In this document: positions 8,142 through 15,762 of the stretch, in pieces | Position numbering within the stretch: the first letter of the stretch is position 1 | How the letters are laid out: the number at the start of each line of letters is the position of its first letter | Assembly (NCBI GenBank): GCA_027021445.1 | Contig: JALUUH010000097.1 | Location: 1-36,631 of the forward strand | Direction of reading: 5' to 3' | Length of the DNA: 36,631 nucleotides | From: Gammaproteobacteria bacterium | GTDB lineage: Bacteria > Pseudomonadota > Gammaproteobacteria > S012-40 | Position numbers and translations under genes: made by a program | Notes under the pieces: generated by a model | Seen by the model: the letters and a program-made list of their open reading frames with translations, nothing else | Database searches by the model: none | Told to the model about the DNA's origin: nothing

Positions 8142-9016
8142 GCTACAAAGGAATAATCCTCGCCGGAGGCTCCGGCACACGTCTTCATCCCTTAACGCTC
8201 TCCGTGAGCAAGCAGCTTATGCCTGTTTACGACAAGCCGATGATTTATTACCCGGTTGCTACTCATATGCTTTCAGGTATACGAGATATCTTAATCATCA
8301 CTACACCACAAGATGGCCCGTTATTTCATAATCTGCTGGGTGATGGCTCTCAGTGGGGATTGAATATTAATTACGCCGTCCAAGCTGAACCCGAAGGCTT
8401 GGCACAAGCCTTCATCATCGGTGAACAATTCATTGCTCAATCGTCGGTGAGCCTGGTACTGGGCGATAACATCTTTTATGGCCACGGTTTATCCAGAACA
8501 TTACAACAAGCCGCTTCCCGCGAAATAGGGGCCACGGTGTTTGGTTACTACGTGCGTGATCCAGAACGTTATGGGGTGGTGGTTTTTGATCAACAAGGCA
8601 AAGCGATTGATCTCGAAGAAAAACCTAAAAACCCCAAATCTAATTACGCGGTTACCGGCCTTTATTTTTACGATAACCAGGTGGTCGATATTGCAAAAAA
8701 TATCAAGCCTTCAGCGCGTGGTGAATTAGAAATTACCGATGTGAACAAAGCTTATCTTGAAAAAAACCAGCTCAATGTCGAAAAACTGGGTCGAGGTACC
8801 GCTTGGTTAGATACTGGAACCCATGATTCTTTGCTCGCCGCCGCGAATTATATTCAAGTCGTCGAAGAACGGCAGGGCTTAAAGATATCCTGTCCCGAAG
8901 AAATTGCGTATCGGATGGGCTATATCACGGCGGAGCAATTGGAAAAATTAGCGCAGCCCTTAGCCAAAAATGGTTACGGGCAATATTTATTAAATATGTT
9001 AACCCAGGAGTTATAG
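8138..9016 (+). CDS. rmlA: Glucose-1-phosphate thymidylyltransferase
   Basis: RmlA makes dTDP-glucose from dTTP and glucose-1-phosphate, the first step of dTDP-L-rhamnose synthesis in the cytoplasm. The nucleotide-binding loop [11 protein letters not shown] (residues 10-20), [15 protein letters not shown] (25-39), the metal-binding [10 protein letters not shown] (107-116) and the later EEKPKNPKS and [13 protein letters not shown] motifs are all present. The 292-residue length is typical. The start is TTG 8138, supported by AGGAG at 8127-8131 with 6-base spacing and by [11 protein letters not shown] matching the family N-terminus. The start overlaps the stop of the truncated Uma2 gene by 4 bp. 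The stop at 9016 abuts rmlC. Confidence 0.97.
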   Translation: MSYKGIILAGGSGTRLHPLTLSVSKQLMPVYDKPMIYYPVATHMLSGIRDILIITTPQDGPLFHNLLGDGSQWGLNINYAVQAEPEGLAQAFIIGEQFIAQSSVSLVLGDNIFYGHGLSRTLQQAASREIGATVFGYYVRDPERYGVVVFDQQGKAIDLEEKPKNPKSNYAVTGLYFYDNQVVDIAKNIKPSARGELEITDVNKAYLEKNQLNVEKLGRGTAWLDTGTHDSLLAAANYIQVVEERQGLKISCPEEIAYRMGYITAEQLEKLAQPLAKNGYGQYLLNMLTQEL

Positions 9017-9580
9017 GTGAATATTATCAATACCCCATTACCTGGTCTCATCGTCATCGAACCCCAGGTATTTGGAGATTCTCGTGGTTTTTTCACCGAG
9101 ACCTATCACTGTGAACGTTATTCCGAAGTCGGAATAAAACAACCTTTTGTGCAAGACAATCATTCACGATCATCAAAAGGTGTGTTGCGTGGTTTGCATT
9201 ATCAACTCGAGCATCCGCAAGGAAAATTGGTGAGAGTCACACGAGGAGAAGTATTAGATGTTGCCGTCGATATTCGCCAGGGTTCACCCACGTTTGGTCG
9301 GTCCTACTCACATATTTTAAATGAGCAAAACCATCACCAGATGTATGTGCCGCCTGGTTTTGCACATGGTTTCTGCGTGCTTTCCGATGTGGTTGATTTT
9401 GTTTATAAATGCACCGATTATTACCATCCAGAGTCTGAGAAAGGTTTGGCCTGGGATGATCCTGATATTGGTATCGATTGGCCAGCAATGGACTTTACCA
9501 TTTCAGACAAAGATCGAGTGAACCCTTTGCTTAAAGATGTGGCCGACAAAGATTTACCCATTTACCAAGGTGAAGCATGA
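9017..9580 (+). CDS. rmlC: dTDP-4-dehydrorhamnose 3,5-epimerase
   Basis: RmlC epimerises C3 and C5 of dTDP-4-keto-6-deoxyglucose. The cupin-fold landmarks are complete: FGDSRGFFTETY near residue 20, FVQDNHSRSSKGVLRGLHYQ (44-63) with the catalytic-type His, VRVTRGEVLDVAVDIR, MYVPPGFAHGF and the Tyr-containing VVDFVYKCTDYY. The 187-residue length is normal. The start is GTG 9017, directly after the rmlA stop with AGGAG in the rmlA tail, so translation is probably coupled. It overlaps rmlD by 4 bp (ATGA). Confidence 0.97.
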   Translation: MNIINTPLPGLIVIEPQVFGDSRGFFTETYHCERYSEVGIKQPFVQDNHSRSSKGVLRGLHYQLEHPQGKLVRVTRGEVLDVAVDIRQGSPTFGRSYSHILNEQNHHQMYVPPGFAHGFCVLSDVVDFVYKCTDYYHPESEKGLAWDDPDIGIDWPAMDFTISDKDRVNPLLKDVADKDLPIYQGEA

Positions 9581-10455
9581 AAATAGTGATTTTTGGCGGA
9601 ACCGGGCAGCTCGGGTCAGATTTTCAACGAATTGCGATTGCCTCAGGTCTTGAAGTCATTAGTTGTGACTTACCCGAAATTGATATTACGGCTGAGGCAC
9701 AAGTGCTCGATGCCGTGAAGCATCATTCACCGGATATCGTGATCAACGCAGCTGCCTATACCGCCGTCGATAAAGCAGAACAGGAATCAGAAATTGCCTA
9801 TACGGTAAACCGAGACGGAGCAAAAAATTGTGCAATAGCTTGTCAAAAAGTGCAGATACCGTTGATACACATCTCTACCGATTATGTGTTCAATGGTGAA
9901 AATACAAGTCCATACATTGAAGCAGATGAGGTATTCCCAATAGGTGTTTACGGCCAAAGCAAATGGGAAGGCGAGCAAGCGGTAAGAAAAGTACTTGAAC
10001 CACATTTGATTATCCGAATTAGCTGGGTCTTTGGTTTTTATGGGCAAAACTTTGTGAAAACCATGCAGCGCCTGGCGAGAGAGCGTGAAGATCTGAATGT
10101 TGTTTCAGACCAAGTGGGCTGTCCTACCGCAACACGTGCATTGAGTCACGCGCTTATCAAAATATCACGCGCTTGTATAAAAAACGCTGGTCCCTGGGGA
10201 ACCTACCATTATAGCTGTGCGCCGCCAACCAACTGGTATGAATTTGCTCAAGCCATTATTGAAGAAACGCGTCAATATGAATCATTAAAAATCAATAACG
10301 TTAATCCTATTACCACCGAAAAATACCCAACTCCGGCAAAGCGTCCTGCGTATACCGCAATGGATTGCACAAAAATAAAACGAGATTACGCGATTAAACA
10401 GGTGAGTTGGAAAGAAGAACTAAAACAAGTCGTACAGGAGTTATGTAAGCAGTGA
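9577..10455 (+). CDS. rmlD: dTDP-4-dehydrorhamnose reductase
   Basis: RmlD performs the final NAD(P)H-dependent reduction that gives dTDP-L-rhamnose. It is a short-chain dehydrogenase with N-terminal GGTGQLG (residues 7-13), the INAAAYTAVDKAE segment, the catalytic STDYVF strand and YGQSKWEGE (the YxxxK pair). The 292-residue length is typical. ATG 9577 overlaps the rmlC stop (ATGA), and its own stop overlaps the GTG of rmlB by 4 bp. The gene order A-C-D-B differs from the common B-D-A-C order, but the set is complete. Confidence 0.97.
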   Translation: MKIVIFGGTGQLGSDFQRIAIASGLEVISCDLPEIDITAEAQVLDAVKHHSPDIVINAAAYTAVDKAEQESEIAYTVNRDGAKNCAIACQKVQIPLIHISTDYVFNGENTSPYIEADEVFPIGVYGQSKWEGEQAVRKVLEPHLIIRISWVFGFYGQNFVKTMQRLAREREDLNVVSDQVGCPTATRALSHALIKISRACIKNAGPWGTYHYSCAPPTNWYEFAQAIIEETRQYESLKINNVNPITTEKYPTPAKRPAYTAMDCTKIKRDYAIKQVSWKEELKQVVQELCKQ

Positions 10456-11465
10456 GCTATCAGTCAAAAAACATATTATTAACCGGTGGTGCCGGATTTA
10501 TAGGTTGTAACCATGTCCATCACCTCTTAAGTACCTATTCAGATGTTAATATCATCAATCTCGATTCATTGTCTTATGCGGGTAGTGAAGACAACCTAAA
10601 ACAATTAGCCGATGAACAACGACATCGCTTAATCAAAGGCGATATCTGTGACCGAAAATTAGTTGATAAACTGCTTAGAGAAAATGCGATTGACACCATT
10701 ATCCATTTTGCCGCAGAAAGCCATGTTGATCGGTCAATTTCAGGCCCTGAAGTATTTATCCAGTCCAATGTCATGGGCACCTTTACTTTGCTGGAAGCCG
10801 CCAGACAATATTGGTTGGAAGAAAAAAAACTAAACAACATGCAATGTCGTTTCCATCACATATCAACGGATGAAGTCTATGGAACGCTGGAAAAAGACGA
10901 TCCTGCATTCACAGAATCCACACCGTATAGGCCAAATTCCCCTTATTCCGCGAGTAAAGCCGGATCAGACCATCTTGTCCGTGCTTATTTCCATACCTAT
11001 GGTTTGCCGGTAACGACTAGCAATTGCTCGAATAACTATGGGCCATATCAACACAATGAAAAGTTTATACCAACGATTATTCGGTCTTGCCTGAATGGAC
11101 AAGCCATCCCCGTCTACGGTGATGGCAGCAACATACGCGATTGGCTTTATGTAGAAGATCACTGCACCGGCATAGATGCGGTGATTCGCCATGGTCGCTT
11201 AGGCGAAACATATAATATCGGGGGTTGCAATGAATGGGCGAATATCGATATTGTGAAAGAAATCTGTGCCATTCTAGATAAAATCAAACTGAGAACAGAA
11301 GGAAGCTATGCTGAATTGATACGCTTTGTAACGGACAGACCAGGCCATGACTGGCGTTATGCGATTGATAATTCGAAGATTGATAAGGAGCTTCAATGGC
11401 AACCCAGTGTGACCTTTGAGCAAGGGATTCGGAAGACGGTTGAGTGGTATTTACGCGAGACCTAG
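10452..11465 (+). CDS. rmlB: dTDP-glucose 4,6-dehydratase
   Basis: RmlB converts dTDP-glucose to dTDP-4-keto-6-deoxyglucose. It is an extended SDR enzyme with the NAD-binding GGAGFIG motif (residues 12-18), IHFAAESHVDRSI, the catalytic STDEVYG (the Thr-Asp-Glu triad residues) and YSASKAGSDH (YxxxK). Later come NCSNNYGPYQ and the C-terminal TDRPGHDWRYAID segment. The 337-residue length is slightly below the 350-360 of many homologues but no motif is missing. GTG 10452 overlaps rmlD. This is the last gene of the operon; the MITE-like palindrome begins at its stop codon. Confidence 0.97.
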   Translation: MSYQSKNILLTGGAGFIGCNHVHHLLSTYSDVNIINLDSLSYAGSEDNLKQLADEQRHRLIKGDICDRKLVDKLLRENAIDTIIHFAAESHVDRSISGPEVFIQSNVMGTFTLLEAARQYWLEEKKLNNMQCRFHHISTDEVYGTLEKDDPAFTESTPYRPNSPYSASKAGSDHLVRAYFHTYGLPVTTSNCSNNYGPYQHNEKFIPTIIRSCLNGQAIPVYGDGSNIRDWLYVEDHCTGIDAVIRHGRLGETYNIGGCNEWANIDIVKEICAILDKIKLRTEGSYAELIRFVTDRPGHDWRYAIDNSKIDKELQWQPSVTFEQGIRKTVEWYLRET

Positions 11466-11626
11466 GAGCCTGTCCGAGAACAGACTGACCTACTGCGGCC
11501 AAACCATTTTGGCCAGATTTTCCGATTAAATTCGTTAAATATGCTCAATATTCGCCTCATTTAGTCGAAAAACCTGACTCAAAATGGTTTGCCCTCGCGA
11601 CGATCGCTGTTCTCGGACAAGCTCCT
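11465..11626. mobile_element. MITE-like 162-bp palindromic element
   Basis: Terminal arms of 20 bp match with one mismatch: AGGAGCCTGTCCGAGAACAG at 11465-11484 and its complement at 11607-11626. Inner perfect arms CAAACCATTTTG/CAAAATGGTTTG extend the symmetry. A TA lies at each outer junction, as expected for elements that duplicate a TA target (IS630/Tc1 type). That assignment is inference. No coding potential is seen. Its position right after rmlB means that it could fold as an RNA hairpin and act as an operon terminator. Confidence 0.7.
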
Positions 11627-11627
11627 A

Positions 11628-11640
11628 GGAGCTTGTCCGA
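11628..11640. repeat. Solo MITE terminal repeat
   Basis: GGAGCTTGTCCGA repeats the outer word of the element immediately next to its right end. It looks like the remains of a second, tandem insertion. Confidence 0.5.
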
Positions 11641-11748
11641 AATATCTTAAGGGTATGCGATTTTTTTGCTAATGACTTCTTATGCAGAATTATATAGTCT
11701 AAACCATCTACCTTGGTCGATTGTGTATTACCGCAAATGAGGATTAAC

Positions 11749-12309
11749 ATGACAGATCCCGCGCCACGTAGTGCAAGCTACGAAGATCTTTTACAGGTTC
11801 CTGGCAATCTTGTTGCTGAAATTATTAGTGGCCGGTTAATAACCCATCCACGGCCTGCACCGCGGCATGCACGGGCGAGTTCTTCTTTGGGTGACGAGCT
11901 GCTGAGTCCATTTGACAAAGGTCGAGGAGGGCCGGGTGGCTGGTGGATACTCGATGAGCCTGAGTTGCACTTAGCAGCCGATGTTTTTGTGCCTGATTTA
12001 GCAGGATGGAAACGTGAGCGCATGCCTGCATTGCCGGATATTGCATGGTTTGAGCTTGCACCCGATTGGATTTGCGAAGTTCTATCACCCAGCACGGCGC
12101 GTATGGACAGGGTGGTGAAGTTGCCTCGTTATGCGAATGCGGGTGTTGGCCATATTTGGCTAATAGATCCTGATATTCGTATTTTAGAAGTGTATGAGAA
12201 CCAAAATGGCAAATGGCTATTGCTAAGTGCACATGAAAATAACGAGTGTATTCGAGTCGCACCTTTTGACGCGATTGAATTTGAGTTGTCGGTATTATGG
12301 GCGGATTAG
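11749..12309 (+). CDS. Uma2-family (DUF820) endonuclease-fold protein, full-length paralogue
   Basis: This is the complete counterpart of the truncated gene at 7707. It begins MTDPAPRSASYEDLLQVP and contains the same GGWWILDEPELHL segment, the VFVPDLAGWKRERMP strand with the putative metal-binding Asp, ICEVLSPSTARMDR, KLPRYANAGVGHIWLIDP and a C-terminal FDAIEFEL strand. All PD-(D/E)XK landmarks expected for Uma2 are present. I chose ATG 11749 over the in-frame GTG at 11713 because an AGGA site lies about 6 bp before it and it aligns with the start of the paralogue. The length becomes 186 residues. The biological role of Uma2 proteins is unknown. Confidence 0.87.
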   Translation: MTDPAPRSASYEDLLQVPGNLVAEIISGRLITHPRPAPRHARASSSLGDELLSPFDKGRGGPGGWWILDEPELHLAADVFVPDLAGWKRERMPALPDIAWFELAPDWICEVLSPSTARMDRVVKLPRYANAGVGHIWLIDPDIRILEVYENQNGKWLLLSAHENNECIRVAPFDAIEFELSVLWAD

Positions 12310-12378
12310 ACCTCGATTAAATCCAATTAAACTCATCGGAATGGCGATATTTTTGTGAGTGGACTGAGAAAAGGATTA

Positions 12379-13062
12379 ATGCCAAAAACAATAAAAATTA
12401 TTATGGATAACAGAGAAGGGCGTAGTGGTATGTTGCAAGCGCTGCAATCATTTGACGACATTTCTCTAAGTATCGAGCATCTTGCATTGGCTGACTATAA
12501 GGTAAATGATCATTTGCTGTTTGAGCGCAAAACTTTCATTGATTTTGCTGCTTCTATCAAAGATGGCCGCTTGTTTAGTCAAGCGTGCAAACTGGTGCAA
12601 TCATCTACACGTGGCATCATAATTCTTGAAGGAGTGGCGCAAGATTTTGCGCAAATCGGTGTTAAGCGCGAAGCGTTGCAAGGGGCGTTAATTACTTTAA
12701 GTCTATCTTTTGGCATCCCTGTTTTGCGTTCCAAGAATTGTTATGAGACGGTGCAACTCATGCGCTATACTGCATGGCAAGACCATCATCATTCAACGGG
12801 TGTCTTGTTTCGTAAACCGATGCGCCCTCGCGGTAAGCGACGGATACAGCTCTACATTTTACAGGGCTTGCCCGGTGTTGGTCCATTACGGGCTAAACGC
12901 CTATTGGAAAGTTTTGGTAGTGTGGAGGCTGTATTTGCCAATCTAGACAGAATTGTCAATATCGATGGTATCGGTGAATATACAGCACAAAAAATACGTT
13001 GGGCTGTTAGTGAACAATCACCAGCAAATTATGACTTATCTCAAAAATCTCCAATACATTAA
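12379..13062 (+). CDS. ERCC4 (XPF-type) nuclease with C-terminal helix-hairpin-helix domain
   Basis: The N-terminal ERCC4 nuclease domain (about residues 5-130) shows IMDNREG, LALADYKV (Asp 39) and LFERKTFIDF. The last contains the XPF/Mus81 catalytic signature ERKxxxD at 49-55. A (HhH)2 region follows, with GLPGVGPLRAKRLLESFGS (163-181) and VNIDGIGEYTAQKI (193-206). This is the archaeal-type short XPF layout, without helicase, and proteins of this kind cut branched or flapped DNA. ATG 12379 is preferred over GTG 12355 because AAAGGA precedes it and the ERCC4 strand then starts at residue 5, giving 227 residues. It overlaps the next gene by about 30 bp. Such proteins are uncommon in bacteria; the substrate here is inferred. 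Confidence 0.85.
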   Translation: MPKTIKIIMDNREGRSGMLQALQSFDDISLSIEHLALADYKVNDHLLFERKTFIDFAASIKDGRLFSQACKLVQSSTRGIIILEGVAQDFAQIGVKREALQGALITLSLSFGIPVLRSKNCYETVQLMRYTAWQDHHHSTGVLFRKPMRPRGKRRIQLYILQGLPGVGPLRAKRLLESFGSVEAVFANLDRIVNIDGIGEYTAQKIRWAVSEQSPANYDLSQKSPIH

Positions 13063-13444
13063 AACCTGGCTTGCCCTCGGTTTACTTTGGGTCGCCATTG
13101 TTTTCACAGTATCTTTATACCCAAGTCCGCCCGATTTATCTTCTCTAACTTTTGCTGATAAAATTGTTCATAGTCTGAGTTATTTCTTTCTTATGTTCTG
13201 GTTTTTGCAAATTGTTAAGGAAAAGGCTCAAACATTGACGGCTTTGCTATTAATCAGCATGGGCGTCATCATAGAAATACTGCAAGGATTAAGCGGTTAT
13301 CGTACGTTTGATTATTACGATATGCTGGCTAATACGTTTGGTGTGTTAGTCGCCTGGCCATTGAAGCGCGCCGGTATAGCCCATATGATATCGAAACTGG
13401 AAAGCCGAATGCTAAAAACAGCAGCGCATAGAATTAACGAATAA
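13031..13444 (+). CDS. VanZ-like membrane protein
   Basis: This is a small polytopic protein of about 137 residues with four hydrophobic segments: WLALGLLWVAIVFTVSLYP, LSYFFLMFWFLQIV, ALLLISMGVIIEILQGL and ANTFGVLVAWPL. The VanZ-type landmarks are FADKIVHSLSYF (D-K-x-x-H), the intramembrane E-x-x-Q of IEILQG, and FDYYDMLANTFG near the end. VanZ proteins are associated with cell-envelope functions such as teicoplanin resistance, but most family members are uncharacterised. I chose ATG 13031 because it starts just before the first membrane helix. It overlaps the nuclease gene and lacks a clear ribosome site, so translation may be coupled. Confidence 0.75.
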   Translation: MTYLKNLQYIKTWLALGLLWVAIVFTVSLYPSPPDLSSLTFADKIVHSLSYFFLMFWFLQIVKEKAQTLTALLLISMGVIIEILQGLSGYRTFDYYDMLANTFGVLVAWPLKRAGIAHMISKLESRMLKTAAHRINE

Positions 13445-13455
13445 CATAAAAAGGC

Positions 13456-13507
13456 ATAATATGTCACAATAAGGATTGACATATTATGTCGTTCCTCTAA
13501 TATGTCG
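13456..13507 (+). promoter_or_regulatory. Promoter embedded in an inverted repeat upstream of the Psp-type operon
   Basis: ATAATATGTCA (13456-13466) and TGACATATTAT (13477-13487) are perfect 11-bp arms around a 10-bp spacer. A consensus -35 box TTGACA (13476-13481) overlaps the right arm. TAATAT (13498-13503) is a plausible -10 box at 16-bp spacing. The word TAATATGTC of the left arm also recurs at 13498-13506. A repressor or activator dimer on the dyad would control access to the -35 box. The ribosome site AAGGGAG (13521-13527) and ATG 13534 follow. Confidence 0.65.
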
Positions 13508-13533
13508 ATTAACGTACAACAAGGGAGTACTAA

Positions 13534-13953
13534 ATGACTGAACAACTCAGCGCTATTTTACAAAATCTGGATAAACTTGATCTAGAAGGTGCGCATGGTA
13601 TTTCTCTTTCATCAAGAGTGCTCGGCGGTGAGACGCCGGTTGCTGAAGTGTTAGTCGAAGGAAGAGAAGAAATACCCTTATATATAACCATCACAGATAC
13701 GCAGTTATTGTGTATTTGTTATATCGCATCAGAGAGTGAGGTTAATCCAGAAAAACGCAGTGAGATGATGCAGACGATGCTGGAAGTCAATGTACCTATG
13801 CCGCTGTCATCATTTGCAAAAATTAATGATCGATATGCGATTTTTGGAGCACTTTCATTGCAATCCTCGGTTGAAGACATTGCTTTAGAGCTTGCCTATT
13901 TAAGTGATAACTCATTAGACGCGATTGATGCGCTGGACGAGTTTTTAGTTTAG
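13534..13953 (+). CDS. yjfI: DUF2170 family protein (YjfI-like)
   Basis: This is a 139-residue soluble acidic protein with no membrane segment. Sequence character (SSRVLGGETPVAEVLVEGREEIPLYITIT in pieces, the MPLSSFAKINDRYAIFGALS region and an acidic C-terminus) and position immediately before a PspA homologue match the DUF2170/YjfI family. In E. coli yjfI is the first gene of the yjfIJKL cluster. AAGGGAG lies 6 bp before ATG 13534. Its biochemical function is not known; association with PspA-like proteins is inferred from conserved neighbourhood. Confidence 0.85.
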   Translation: MTEQLSAILQNLDKLDLEGAHGISLSSRVLGGETPVAEVLVEGREEIPLYITITDTQLLCICYIASESEVNPEKRSEMMQTMLEVNVPMPLSSFAKINDRYAIFGALSLQSSVEDIALELAYLSDNSLDAIDALDEFLV

Positions 13954-13997
13954 CCCCCCTTATTGGTTTAAACATATCGTATTCGGAGAACAAAGAC

Positions 13998-14693
13998 ATG
14001 AGTATATTTGGAAAAATTATTACTGCCGTCAAAGGCGGTGCACGTGAAGCAGGTGAAGCCATTGTTGATGCGAATGGCATTCGCATATTCGAGCAAGAAA
14101 TTCACGAAGCCAAGGATCAAATTGCTAAAGCCAAGCAAAATTTAACCAAGGTGATGGCAGAGAAAATGAAATGTGACCGTCAGATCACCCAGCTGACGGG
14201 CGAAACGGCTAAGTATGAAGAGCATGCCATGGCAGCACTGAATAAAGGCAACGAAGCATTAGCCGTGGAAGTTGCTGAAAAAATTGCAAATCTTGAGCAT
14301 GAACTCAATATTCAGACAAATGCCAAAACGACTTTTGCAACTCAGATTGACAGTTTAAAAGGTATGATTCGCCAAGCAGAAGAAAAAATTCGTTCGCATG
14401 AGCGTGAGTTAGCGATGATTAAAACAACGGAAAATGTGCAACGTGCCACTCAATCAATCAGCAACGATTATAGTGGTGGTTTATCAAAAATGGTAAATGC
14501 ACGAGGTTCATTAGAGCGCATAAAGGCTAAACAACAAGCTCGTGCAGATCAAATGATAGCACAAGGTGAGTTGAATGATGAAATGGGGGATTCTTCTCTC
14601 GATGCAAAACTAAAAGCAGCAGGCATTGGTGAAACAAACTCTGCAGCATCTGATGTGTTAAGTAAACTGAGAGCAAAAGCAGGCCAAAAGTAA
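13998..14693 (+). CDS. yjfJ: PspA/IM30 family protein (YjfJ-like)
   Basis: PspA/IM30 proteins are ESCRT-III-related coiled coils that bind stressed inner membranes. The protein has 231 residues and is almost entirely helical and charged. MSIFGKIITAVKGGAREAGE forms the N-terminal amphipathic helix used for membrane binding, and long heptad-rich stretches run from about residue 25 to 160. The tail SLDAKLKAAGIGETNSAA is the conserved C-terminal helix of the YjfJ branch. GGAG lies 9 bp before ATG 13998, 44 bp after yjfI. It is the likely effector of the operon. Confidence 0.9.
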   Translation: MSIFGKIITAVKGGAREAGEAIVDANGIRIFEQEIHEAKDQIAKAKQNLTKVMAEKMKCDRQITQLTGETAKYEEHAMAALNKGNEALAVEVAEKIANLEHELNIQTNAKTTFATQIDSLKGMIRQAEEKIRSHERELAMIKTTENVQRATQSISNDYSGGLSKMVNARGSLERIKAKQQARADQMIAQGELNDEMGDSSLDAKLKAAGIGETNSAASDVLSKLRAKAGQK

Positions 14694-14715
14694 GGATGAC
14701 CTCAAGGAGAATGTG

Positions 14716-15384
14716 GTGAGTTTTTTCAATAAATGGTTAGGTTCTAATGATAAAAAGGACATATCACGTAAGCTTGAATCGCCGAAAGATCTGATGAGCG
14801 GAGATATCGTTTCTTTCAAACTTTATGCTCCGCCCGCTTTGTGTGCAAAACCATTTGAAGTTTCTGAGGTGAATACCTATGAATTTGAAGATGGCAATAA
14901 AGCGGAGTTAATTTTAAAGGCCGCCGATGGCACCCTCGTTTTTCTTTCATATGAGAGTGAGGATGGGCAAGAATACCTTTCCGTTGCGCAAAAAATAAAG
15001 CGAAATGAGGTGGAAATGCTGTTTGATCTCGATGAATTTGGGTTGATTTTGGATCAAGAGCAAGGCGCTGTTTCTTTGAATCTTGCTGTCCCAGAATCAG
15101 ATCTGCCGAGTCAGGTGCAACATCTTCAAGGTTTTCTCGCCCCTTCATATCATCGGGAAACATTTTCTGAACGTGGTTTTTTTTATAAAGGTGATTTTCG
15201 TCTTACGGGAATTCCTGGTTTTGCCGAAGGCGAGGAATTCGATTATTACAACGTGGTAAGTTCTGATGAAAAACATGAAGTAGAGATTGAAGTATGGGAT
15301 GATGAAACAGATGTCAGTATTACCTTAGTTGCTGACCCTTCATTAATCGAAGAAATGTGGCCAGCGGAAAAGCCATTGAAATAA
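14716..15384 (+). CDS. yjfK: DUF2491 family protein (YjfK-like)
   Basis: This is a 222-residue soluble, acidic protein starting VSFFNKWLG, with a SPKDLMSGDIVSFKLYAPPA segment and the FEVSEVNTYEFEDG strand region typical of DUF2491. It follows the PspA homologue by about 20 bp, the same order as E. coli yjfJ-yjfK. Two adjacent GTG codons (14713 and 14716) are possible starts. I prefer 14716 because AAGGAG at 14704-14709 then lies 6 bp upstream. The function is unknown. Expression with the PspA-like protein is expected from the tight spacing. Confidence 0.85.
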   Translation: MSFFNKWLGSNDKKDISRKLESPKDLMSGDIVSFKLYAPPALCAKPFEVSEVNTYEFEDGNKAELILKAADGTLVFLSYESEDGQEYLSVAQKIKRNEVEMLFDLDEFGLILDQEQGAVSLNLAVPESDLPSQVQHLQGFLAPSYHRETFSERGFFYKGDFRLTGIPGFAEGEEFDYYNVVSSDEKHEVEIEVWDDETDVSITLVADPSLIEEMWPAEKPLK

Positions 15385-15386
15385 TT

Positions 15387-15734
15387 ATGACTGAAAACAA
15401 AAATAACAGTCTCAGTGAAAAATGGCCTACAGAACGTAGTCGCGTACGTGCAACCCAGGTCGCATTTGATGCCAGTGAAGCAATGGATATTTGTATTCGG
15501 AAAGCGGCTTATGAACGCGGAATTAGTCCTTCGGATGTGATTCGTGAAATAATTGGACTGAAGGTAAATAAAGGGGTAAAACGTAAACGTTTAACGGTTA
15601 GTTTAAGTGAGGATGATTACCAATTACTGGCTAAAAAATATGCCTTAAATCGTGTTAATAAATCATTAGTGAAACAACTTGTTTATGAAGAGTTACAGGA
15701 TTATGCTGAATTAAAAAGCAACATCAAAACATGA
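15387..15734 (+). CDS. Small ribbon-helix-helix-like protein
   Basis: This is a 115-residue basic protein. Residues about 20-50 (ATQVAFDASEAMDICIRKAA, then YERGISPSDVIREIIG) and again about 63-95 (RKRLTVSLSEDDYQLLAKKY, then VNKSLVKQLVYEEL) each look like a strand followed by two helices, the ribbon-helix-helix DNA-binding pattern. So the protein may hold two tandem RHH units. It starts 2 bp after the yjfK stop, which suggests coupling. ATG 15387 is chosen because an earlier in-frame start would lie inside yjfK. The fold assignment is by eye and is the weak point. If right, it is a candidate autoregulator of the operon. Confidence 0.6.
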   Translation: MTENKNNSLSEKWPTERSRVRATQVAFDASEAMDICIRKAAYERGISPSDVIREIIGLKVNKGVKRKRLTVSLSEDDYQLLAKKYALNRVNKSLVKQLVYEELQDYAELKSNIKT

Positions 15735-15762
15735 ATACGCAAGCTAAGGTCGCTTTTCCTTA

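Noticed and set aside
13456-13487. Rho-independent terminator of the VanZ-like gene
   Set aside because: The stem is AT-rich and not followed by a T run; it overlaps a consensus -35 box, so a regulatory role is preferred, although dual use is possible.
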